A DNA stretch of 64,000 nt from Kitasatospora sp. NBC_00458 (GTDB lineage: Bacteria > Actinomycetota > Actinomycetes > Streptomycetales > Streptomycetaceae). The position numbers and the translations under genes were made by a program. A model generated the notes under the pieces. It did no database searches, was not told where the DNA came from, and was given only the letters and a program-made list of their open reading frames with translations. This document shows, piece by piece, positions 57,831 through 64,000 of this stretch. The stretch covers positions 2,976,001 through 3,040,000 of the forward strand of contig NZ_CP107904.1 of the NCBI RefSeq assembly GCF_036013975.1, in the 5' to 3' direction. Positions within the stretch are counted from its first letter, which is position 1; each line of letters begins with the position of its first letter.

Positions 57831-58754
57831 TCACGCGCGGTGCCGGGGCGGTACTGGTACCCGCGCCAGGTCCTCGGCAAGCACGATCGGGCCGTCGAAG
57901 TGCTTGCGGGCGTCGGCGAGGTGCTGCCCGAGGTCCGGGTAGCGCTGGGAGAAGTGGGTCAGCACCAGGGTCCGCGCGCCGGCCTCGGCGGCGACCTTGC
58001 CCGCCTGGCCGGCGGTGAGGTGGCCGTGCTCCTCGGCCAGCCGCCCGTCGGCGTCGGTGAAGGTGGCCTCGATGACCAGCAGGTCCGCGCCCTCCGCCAG
58101 CTCGTGCACGCCCTCGCAGAGCCGGGTGTCCATCACGAAGGCGAACCGCTGGCCCGGCCGGGGCTCGCTGACCTCCTCCAGGGTGACCCGGCGGCCGTCC
58201 GCCTCGATCGCGCCCTGGTGCTGGAGCCGGCCGACGTCCGGGCCGGAGATCCCCAGGTCGGCCAGGAGGCCGGGCACCAGCCGGCGGCCGTCCGGCTCGC
58301 TCAGCCGGTAGCCGAAGGACTCGACGGGGTGGGAGAGCCGGACGGCGTCCAGCGCGAACCGGGCGCCGGGCGCGGGCAGCGGGCCGGAGTCCTCGATCGG
58401 GCGGGGGCGCAGCACGGCCGTCTCGTGGAAGGCGGTGGCGTGCCGCAGCCGCTCGAAGTAGACCTCGCCGGAGGCCGGGAAGTAGACGTCGACCGGGTGC
58501 GGCACGCGGTCCAGGTTGATCCGCTGGATCACCCCGGCCAGGCCCAGGCTGTGGTCGCCGTGGAAGTGCGTGACGGCGATCCGGGTGAGCTGGGTGGCGG
58601 AGACCCCGGCGTGCAGCATCTGCCGCTGGGTGCCCTCCCCCGGGTCGAAGAGCAGGCCCTCGCCGTCCCAGCGCAGCAGGTAGCCGTTGTGGTTCCGGTG
58701 CCGGGTCGGGACCTGGCTCGCGGTGCCGAGGACGACGAGTTCGCGCTGCGACAC
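57831..58754 (-). CDS. rnz: Ribonuclease Z
   Basis: A 307-residue metallo-beta-lactamase nuclease that trims the 3' end of pre-tRNA. Metal site [11 protein letters not shown] (H63, H65, D67, H68), plus [23 protein letters not shown] and [11 protein letters not shown] with the last histidine. Length fits bacterial RNase Z. It follows the HIT gene by 4 nt, so both are in one operon. Confidence 0.94.
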   Translation of the reverse strand: MSQRELVVLGTASQVPTRHRNHNGYLLRWDGEGLLFDPGEGTQRQMLHAGVSATQLTRIAVTHFHGDHSLGLAGVIQRINLDRVPHPVDVYFPASGEVYFERLRHATAFHETAVLRPRPIEDSGPLPAPGARFALDAVRLSHPVESFGYRLSEPDGRRLVPGLLADLGISGPDVGRLQHQGAIEADGRRVTLEEVSEPRPGQRFAFVMDTRLCEGVHELAEGADLLVIEATFTDADGRLAEEHGHLTAGQAGKVAAEAGARTLVLTHFSQRYPDLGQHLADARKHFDGPIVLAEDLARVPVPPRHRA

Positions 58755-58758
58755 GCGG

Positions 58759-59112
58759 CTAGACCATGCGCTCGGTCATCGACATGCCGCCGAGCACGTG
58801 CACGTGGGCGTGGAAGACGGTCTGCCCGGCGCCGGCGCCGGTGTTGAAGATCAGCCGGTAGTCCGCGATGCCCTCGTCCGCGGCGACCCGGCCCGCCTCG
58901 GCGAGCAGCTCGCCGGCGATCTCCGGCTCGGCGTCGGCCAGCGCGGCGGCGTTCGGGTAGTGGGCGTGCGGGATGACCAGGACGTGCACCGGGGCCTTCG
59001 GGGCGATGTCCCGGAAGGCGAGGACCCGGTCGGTCTTGCGCACCACGGTGGCCGGGATCTCGCCGGCCACGATCTTGCAGAACAGGCAGTCGGGCTGCGG
59101 CTCGCCGGCCAT
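58759..59112 (-). CDS. HIT-family hydrolase
   Basis: A 117-residue histidine-triad protein of the Hint branch. The triad is [11 protein letters not shown]; the N-terminus has [13 protein letters not shown], and [20 protein letters not shown] is the nucleotide-binding strand pair. It would hydrolyse adenosine phosphoramidates. ATG 59112 has GAGGAG upstream, with a decamer repeat just before it at 59141-59170. Confidence 0.94.
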   Translation of the reverse strand: MAGEPQPDCLFCKIVAGEIPATVVRKTDRVLAFRDIAPKAPVHVLVIPHAHYPNAAALADAEPEIAGELLAEAGRVAADEGIADYRLIFNTGAGAGQTVFHAHVHVLGGMSMTERMV

Positions 59113-59140
59113 CGGGTTCTCCTCGCGGATTGTCGGTCGG

Positions 59141-59175
59141 ATCGGACGGGGTCGGACGGGGTCGGACGGGGTCGG
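59141..59175. repeat. 10-bp tandem repeat upstream of the HIT gene
   Basis: The unit RTCGGACGGG is repeated at 59141, 59151 and 59161, with a partial copy following. It lies in the 130-nt gap between the HIT and RDD genes. Confidence 0.8.
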
Positions 59176-59243
59176 GCACGGCACCCGGCTCGGCGTCGGA
59201 CCCGGGATCGGGCCCGGTGCCGGTCCGGGCGTACGGCGGCATG

Positions 59244-59864
59244 CTAGCCGAGCCGCACCCCGGCCTGCCGGTACTCGCGCAGGTGCTTGCGGCGGACCAC
59301 CCGGACCCCGACGGCGGTGCCCTCGGACTCCGGCTCCTCGGTGAGCAGGCCGACCACGACGATCACGAAGCCGAGCAGCCAGCGCTTGGTCAGCCGCCAG
59401 GTGCCCGGACGGCCGCCGTCCGCCCGGCGGACCGACCGGAGGGCCAGCAGGCCCTTGCCGAGGCTGAAGCCGGTGAGGCGGGTGAACAGCACCTGGTTGG
59501 TGAAGGAGGCGGCGAGGAAGACGGCCGCCAGCGTGCCGAAGTAGGTGCCGGCCGAGCCGTCGGGACCGCTCGCCGACTTGGCGGCGGCGAACCCGGCGGC
59601 GACGGCGGCCAGGGCGTCGGCGGTGGCCGCGAGGAACCGCCGGAAGCTGCCCGCCTCCGGGGGGCGCGGCACCCGGGGAGGCGACGGCTGCGCCTGCGGC
59701 GGGTAGGGGGCCGCACCGTACTGCGGCGGCCCGTACTGCGGCGCGCCCTGGTGCGGCGGCCCGTACTGCGGCGCTCCGTACTGCGGTGGCCCGTACTGCG
59801 GCGCTCCGTACTGCGGTGGCCCGTACTGGGCCGGTGCCTGCGGCTGCGGGTACCCCTGTGCCAT
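59244..59864 (-). CDS. RDD-family membrane protein
   Basis: A 206-residue protein. The first ~55 residues are QYGPP/QYGAP repeats ending in a Pro-rich stretch. The RDD domain has membrane segments (FLAATADALAAVAAGFAAAK, FGTLAAVFLAASFTNQVLFT, RWLLGFVIVVVGLL) with the LTGFSLGKGLLALRSVRR block. Function is unknown; RDD proteins are proposed transporters. ATG 59864 has GGGGGAG 5 nt upstream. The classic first R-D-D is reduced to TADALAA here, a deviation from the family name motif. Confidence 0.85.
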   Translation of the reverse strand: MAQGYPQPQAPAQYGPPQYGAPQYGPPQYGAPQYGPPHQGAPQYGPPQYGAAPYPPQAQPSPPRVPRPPEAGSFRRFLAATADALAAVAAGFAAAKSASGPDGSAGTYFGTLAAVFLAASFTNQVLFTRLTGFSLGKGLLALRSVRRADGGRPGTWRLTKRWLLGFVIVVVGLLTEEPESEGTAVGVRVVRRKHLREYRQAGVRLG

Positions 59865-60010
59865 GTGCTCCCCCGTGAGCGGCCGGTCGGCCCGGGGCCG
59901 ACCTTGATCGAGAACAGCCCCGCATCGTACCCGCCCCCGCCCGGACCAGGGGCGGGAGGCCGGACGCGCCCGCCTCCCGCCCCGCCTCCCGCTTCCAGCC
60001 CGTCCCGGTG

Positions 60011-63000
60011 CTACGCCCAGGGCAGCGGCGGGGGCGTCTTCGCCGGGGTCCGCTCCAGCGCCTCCAGCGCGATCCGGACGCCCTCGACGAGCTGCGGGTC
60101 CTCCCCCGCCGCCCACGCGTGCGGAGGCACCGGCACCTCGACGTCCGGGTCGACCCCGTGGTTCTCCACGCCCCAGCCGTGCCGCTCGGACCAGAACGCG
60201 TACTTGGGCTGGGTCACCAGGGTGCCGTCCACCAGCGAGTACCGGCTGTCGATGCCGATCACCCCGCCCCAGGTGCGGGTGCCGACCACCGGGCCGATGC
60301 CCAGCATCTGGATCACCGCGTTGACGATGTCGCCGTCCGAGCCGGAGTACTCGTCGGCCAGGGCGACGACCGGCCCGCGCGGCGCGTCCTCCGGGTACGG
60401 CGCCGGGTTGGCGACGTCCCTGGCCACGCCCCAGCCGACGATCCGCCGGGCCAGCTTCTCGATCACCAGCTGCGAGGTGTGCCCGCCCCGGTTGCCCCGG
60501 ATGTCGACGACCACGCCCTCCCGGGCCATCTCCGAACGCAGGTCGCGGTGGATCTGCGCCCAGCCGGTGGTCTGCATGTCGGGGACGTGCAGGTAGCCGA
60601 GCCGCCCGCCGGACAGCTCCCGGACGGCGGCCCGCCGGCCGGTCACCCAGTCGTGGTAGCGCAGCGCCTCGTCGTCGGCGAGCGGGACCACCACCGGGTG
60701 CCGCCGGTCGGTGCCGTCCTTGCCGGCCACGGTCAGCTCGACCGGCTGCCCGGCGGTGCCCGCCAGCAGCGGCGCCGGGCCGGTCACCGGGTCGACCGGG
60801 CGGCCGTTGACCGCCAGCACGGCGTCGCCGGGGCGGATCGCGGCGCCCGGCGCGGCCAGCGGCGAGCGGGCCCGGGGGTCGGAGGACTCGCCGGGCAGGA
60901 TCCGGGCGATCCGCCAGACCTCGCCGTCCTTGACCAGGTCGGCGCCGAGCAGGCCCTGCCGGCGGGCCGCCTCGGTGTGCAGGCCGTGCGGCAGCACGTA
61001 GGCGTGCGAGGTGCCCAGCTCGCCGTGCACCTCCCAGAGCAGGTCGACCAGGTCGTCGTGCGAGCCGATCCGCTCCACCAGGGGCCGGTAGCGGGCCAGC
61101 ACGCCGGCCCAGTCCACGCCGTCGAGGTCCGGGCGCCAGAAGTTGTCGCGCATCAGGCGGCCGTTCTCGTCGAACATCTGCCGCCACTCGGCGGCCGGGT
61201 CGACGGTCACCCGCAGCCGGTCGAGGTCGACCTCGACCTCGTCGTCCTCGCCGGAGGCCTTGTGGTCGGCGGGCACGATCCGCAGCTCGCCCTCGTCCAG
61301 CACGGCGAGCCGCGTGCCGTCGCCGCTCACCGCGAACGAGTCCAGGCCGTCCACCAGCTGCTCGGCCCGGCGCTTGCGGAAGTCGAACCGCTCCAGCGCG
61401 GGGCGCGGCCGCTCGTCCTCCAGCGAGGCCGCCTCGTCGCCGAGCTCCCCGAGCAGCGGCACGCGCGTCCACAGCACGCCGTCCCTGGCGGCCCGCAGCG
61501 TGCCGAACCGGCCGCCCTCCACCGGGAAGGGCACGATCCGGTCGGCGATGCCGTCCAGGTCGACCCGGGTGACCGGCGGCGCGTCGGCCGCGCCCTCCTC
61601 GCCGTCCGCCTTCTTGGCCTTGGGCTCGTCGTCCTCCCCGCCGACCGGCCGGCCGGCCCGCCGCGGCCCGAACGGGGACGGCGTGTCGGCGGCCAGCGTG
61701 ATCAGGTACGGGCGGCAGCCGTTCGGGAAGGACAGGTCGAAGACGTGCGAGTCGTAGACCGGGTCGAAGTTGCGCACCGAGAGGAACGCCAGGTGCCGGC
61801 CGTCCGCGGTGAAGGCCGGCGAGGTGTCGATGAAGCGCTGCGGGGTGGCCTCGGAGACCGTCCGGGTGGTCAGGTTGGCCAGCGCGATCTGGCGCAGCGA
61901 CCACGGCCCGAGGGTCGGCTGGGACCAGGCCAGCCACGCCGAGTCGGGGCTGAACGCCAGGCCGCTGACCTCGCCGTCGGTGCTGTGCGCCAGCTCGTGC
62001 ACGACACCGTCGGCCAGGGCCACCAGCAGGACCCGGCCGTCGTGCGAGCCGACCGCCAGCTGCTTGCCGTCCGGCGAGACGAGCAGCGACCGGACCCGGC
62101 CGAGCCGTCCGGCGGCCAGTCGGCGGCGCTCGGTGCCGAGGACGGCGGGCGCGTACTCGATCGCGTCCTCGCCCTCGGCGTCGGTCACCCAGACCACCCC
62201 CTGCCCGCCGTCCTCGCCCGAGCCCGGCACCACCCGGGCGAGCCGGCCGCGCACGCCCGGGGTCTCGTCCAGGACGCGGGCCGGGCCCTCCCGGTGGGTC
62301 AGCCAGTGCACGGTGCCGCGCACCACGACGGCGCCGGCCCGGCCGGTGCGGTCGGGGGCGGCGGTCTCCAGCCAGTGCGCGGCCGGCACCGGGCGCGGGC
62401 GGCGGCCGGTGCGCGGGCCCGCCAGGCGGACGTCGAGGCGGCGCGGCTCGGCACCGGCCAGGTCGTCCAGCAGCCAGAGGTCGCCCGCGGCGTGCCAGGC
62501 CACCCGGGTGCCGTCGGTGGTGGCGTTGCGGGCGTAGAAGCCGTCCGGGGAGGAGGAGTGGCGGCGCAGGTCGGTGCCGTCCGGGAGGCTGGACCAGAGC
62601 GCGCCGACGCCCTCGTGGTCGGAGAGGAAGGCGATCCTGGACCGGCCCGGTCCGCCCACCCAGAGCGGCGATTCGATGTTCCCGTCGAGCTCCCGGTGGA
62701 TCCGCTCGAACCGGTCCGTGCCGATCCAGAGCTTGCCGGTCCGCCCGCCCCGGTAGCGCTTCCACCAGGCCGGCTCGACCCCGAACGCCGAGACCAGCAG
62801 CGCCCGGTCCCCGCCCGGCTCGAAGGACAGCCCGCCGACCGGTCCGTACGGCAGCCGGGCCGGCTCGCCGCCGTCCGGCGGCACCGCGAACGCCCAGGTG
62901 CGGCGCAGCGAGGCCTGCCCGGCGGCGGTGGTGGCGATCGGCCGGCCGTCCGGCGTCCAGCCGCGCAGCTGGGTCTGGGCGTCGCCCCAGTGGGTCAGCC

Positions 63001-63259
63001 GCCGGGACGGGCCGCCGTCGACCGGGACGACGTGCACCTCGGGCGCGCCGTCCCGGGTGGAGGTGAAGGCGACGTGCCGGCCGTCCGGGGAGAATCTCGG
63101 GCGGCGGACCGGGAGGTGATCGGCCGTCAGTCTCCAGGCCCGGCCGCCGTCCAGCGGGGCGAGCCACACGTCGTTCTCGGCGACGAAGGTGACCAGGTCG
63201 CCGTGCAGGTGCGGGTGGCGCAGGTAGGCGCCGGCGGGGATGGTTTCGGGTTCGCTCAC
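60011..63259 (-). CDS. Tricorn-type S41 protease
   Basis: A 1082-residue protease. Residues ~15-650 are beta-propeller repeats (RPRFSPDGRHVAFTSTRDG, VSGLAFSPDSAWLAWSQPTL). A PDZ domain lies around 785-840 (AAPGAAIRPGDAVLAVNGRP). The catalytic S41 domain has DIRGNRGGHTSQL, the nucleophile Ser in DEYSGSDGD near 972-974, and GTRTWGGVIGI. It degrades oligopeptides released by other proteases such as the proteasome. Length and domain order match streptomycete tricorn homologues. GTG 63259 is used. Confidence 0.93.
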   Translation of the reverse strand: MSEPETIPAGAYLRHPHLHGDLVTFVAENDVWLAPLDGGRAWRLTADHLPVRRPRFSPDGRHVAFTSTRDGAPEVHVVPVDGGPSRRLTHWGDAQTQLRGWTPDGRPIATTAAGQASLRRTWAFAVPPDGGEPARLPYGPVGGLSFEPGGDRALLVSAFGVEPAWWKRYRGGRTGKLWIGTDRFERIHRELDGNIESPLWVGGPGRSRIAFLSDHEGVGALWSSLPDGTDLRRHSSSPDGFYARNATTDGTRVAWHAAGDLWLLDDLAGAEPRRLDVRLAGPRTGRRPRPVPAAHWLETAAPDRTGRAGAVVVRGTVHWLTHREGPARVLDETPGVRGRLARVVPGSGEDGGQGVVWVTDAEGEDAIEYAPAVLGTERRRLAAGRLGRVRSLLVSPDGKQLAVGSHDGRVLLVALADGVVHELAHSTDGEVSGLAFSPDSAWLAWSQPTLGPWSLRQIALANLTTRTVSEATPQRFIDTSPAFTADGRHLAFLSVRNFDPVYDSHVFDLSFPNGCRPYLITLAADTPSPFGPRRAGRPVGGEDDEPKAKKADGEEGAADAPPVTRVDLDGIADRIVPFPVEGGRFGTLRAARDGVLWTRVPLLGELGDEAASLEDERPRPALERFDFRKRRAEQLVDGLDSFAVSGDGTRLAVLDEGELRIVPADHKASGEDDEVEVDLDRLRVTVDPAAEWRQMFDENGRLMRDNFWRPDLDGVDWAGVLARYRPLVERIGSHDDLVDLLWEVHGELGTSHAYVLPHGLHTEAARRQGLLGADLVKDGEVWRIARILPGESSDPRARSPLAAPGAAIRPGDAVLAVNGRPVDPVTGPAPLLAGTAGQPVELTVAGKDGTDRRHPVVVPLADDEALRYHDWVTGRRAAVRELSGGRLGYLHVPDMQTTGWAQIHRDLRSEMAREGVVVDIRGNRGGHTSQLVIEKLARRIVGWGVARDVANPAPYPEDAPRGPVVALADEYSGSDGDIVNAVIQMLGIGPVVGTRTWGGVIGIDSRYSLVDGTLVTQPKYAFWSERHGWGVENHGVDPDVEVPVPPHAWAAGEDPQLVEGVRIALEALERTPAKTPPPLPWA

Positions 63260-63424
63260 CTCGCCAGCCTAGGCACCGGTGCCGCGGCCACGCCCGGTTT
63301 TCCGCCGACCGCGCCCCGGTCGGGGGACGGTCGGCGGGGGACTCCCGGACGGGGGCCGGGGGGCGGCTGCCCGGGCGGGCCCGTACCGGCCGGGGTCATC
63401 GCGTTCCGGCCCGGGCCGGGCGGC

Positions 63425-64000
63425 TCAGCTCCAGCGGCCGGTGCGTCCCAGCAGCAGGGCCCCGGCCGCCACCCCCGCCGTCGAGGTGCGCAGGACCGAC
63501 GGGCCGAGCCGGAACGGCCTGGCGCCGGCCTCGGCGAAGGCGGCCAGCTCCTCCGGGGAGACCCCGCCCTCGGGGCCGACCACCAGCACGAGGTCCCCGG
63601 TCCCGGGCAGCACGGCCCCGGCCAGCGGCTCGGCCCCCTCCTCGTGCAGCACGGCCGCGAACGCGGCGGCGGCCAGCAGCGGGACCAGCTGCCGGGTGGT
63701 CACCGGGTCGCGGACCTCGGGGAACCGCAGCCGGCGGGACTGCTTGCCCGCCTCCCGCGCGGTGGCGCGCCACTTGGCGAGCGCCTTGGCGCCGCGCTCG
63801 CCCTTCCACTGGGTGATGCAGCGGGACGCCGCCCACGGGACCACCACGTCCACGCCGACCTCGGTCATGGTCTCCACGGCCAGCTCGCCGCGGTCGCCCT
63901 TGGGCAGGGCCTGGACCACGACGATCCGCGGCGCCGGCTCGGGCTCGCGGCGCACGGCCGCGACCGCCACCTCGACGGCGTCCTTGCCGTGCACCGCCGC
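63425..64000 (-). CDS. rsmE: 16S rRNA (uracil-1498-N3)-methyltransferase, 5' end outside the window
   Basis: The C-terminal ~190 residues of a SPOUT methyltransferase that methylates U1498 of 16S rRNA. KGDRGELAVETMTEVGVD begins the knotted domain, VLVVGPEGGVSPEEL is the SAM-binding loop, and FRLGPSVLRTSTAGVAAGAL the knot. The N-terminal PUA-like domain lies beyond the window. It is followed by the tricorn gene after 165 nt. Confidence 0.93.
   Translation of the reverse strand, partial: AAVHGKDAVEVAVAAVRREPEPAPRIVVVQALPKGDRGELAVETMTEVGVDVVVPWAASRCITQWKGERGAKALAKWRATAREAGKQSRRLRFPEVRDPVTTRQLVPLLAAAAFAAVLHEEGAEPLAGAVLPGTGDLVLVVGPEGGVSPEELAAFAEAGARPFRLGPSVLRTSTAGVAAGALLLGRTGRWS

Noticed and set aside
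59865-63167. Long N-terminal extension of the RDD-protein frame through the tricorn gene
   Set aside because: It is an out-of-frame shadow of the tricorn protease; the RDD gene has its own ATG and ribosome site at 59864.

Overview
The window is very GC-rich chromosomal DNA from a streptomycete (Streptomyces or Kitasatospora). GTG starts are frequent, genes overlap by ATGA or GTGA, and the gene order hrdA-like sigma factor / dnaG / dgt ... ppdK / dus ... glyS / znuACB-zur / uppS / recO ... leuA ... era / ybeY / phoH / rnz / tricorn protease / rsmE is that of the core arm of these chromosomes. I found no rRNA, tRNA, CRISPR array, insertion sequence or phage gene.

Layout. (1) 1-12.9 kb: the end of a xylulokinase, glutamate decarboxylase, a membrane-anchored HTH/DUF2690 protein, an HrdA-like sigma-70 factor, DNA primase, a dGTPase, a GDSL lipoprotein, a PAC2 protein and a GNAT acetyltransferase. 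(2) 13-17.3 kb: an ADP-ribosylglycohydrolase with an extra C-terminal domain, divergent from an AbiEi-like/DUF559 nuclease-like protein; a small membrane protein plus winged-helix regulator with an operator; and a secreted guanyl RNase of the RNase Sa family. (3) 17.7-22.2 kb: pyruvate phosphate dikinase, preceded by a perfect palindrome, and a tRNA dihydrouridine synthase, each with its own terminator. (4) 22.4-39.9 kb: an accessory stretch. It holds a two-component system with a DUF4097 protein, an MmyB-type regulator divergent from a DHA2 drug exporter, a decayed PIN toxin gene, an ECF sigma operon with two small membrane proteins, a NACHT-ATPase/HEAT-repeat gene coupled to a small membrane protein, an anti-sigma-like ATPase divergent from an XRE regulator, a SUKH protein, a NADAR protein and a large low-complexity protein. 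(5) 40.1-51.3 kb: glycyl-tRNA synthetase, the zinc uptake operon with its Zur repressor and two Zur-box-like sites, undecaprenyl diphosphate synthase, RecO, a TerB protein, LeuA with a four-leucine leader peptide, and a protealysin-like protease with its emfourin-type inhibitor. (6) 51.4-64 kb: an alpha/beta hydrolase, Era, several small proteins, a CorC-type protein, YbeY, PhoH, RNase Z, a HIT protein, an RDD protein, a tricorn-like protease and the end of RsmE.

The most interesting candidate system is the two-gene unit at 30484-34304. A 130-residue protein with two membrane segments overlaps by 4 nt an 1143-residue NACHT ATPase that ends in about twelve HEAT-like repeats. Both proteins carry the same short Gly/Ala-Asp motif, twice in the membrane protein and once at the N-terminus of the ATPase. 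This is the arrangement expected if an NLR-type sensor recruits a membrane effector through a homotypic motif. Its neighbourhood (PIN remnant, SUKH, NADAR) looks defence-like. That function is inference; no experiment is implied.

Regulatory DNA is unusually readable here. Perfect or near-perfect palindromes lie in front of ppdK, the two-component operon, the winged-helix operon and the MmyB/exporter pair. Two Zur-box-like sites cover the znuA promoter, and a leucine-rich leader peptide precedes leuA.
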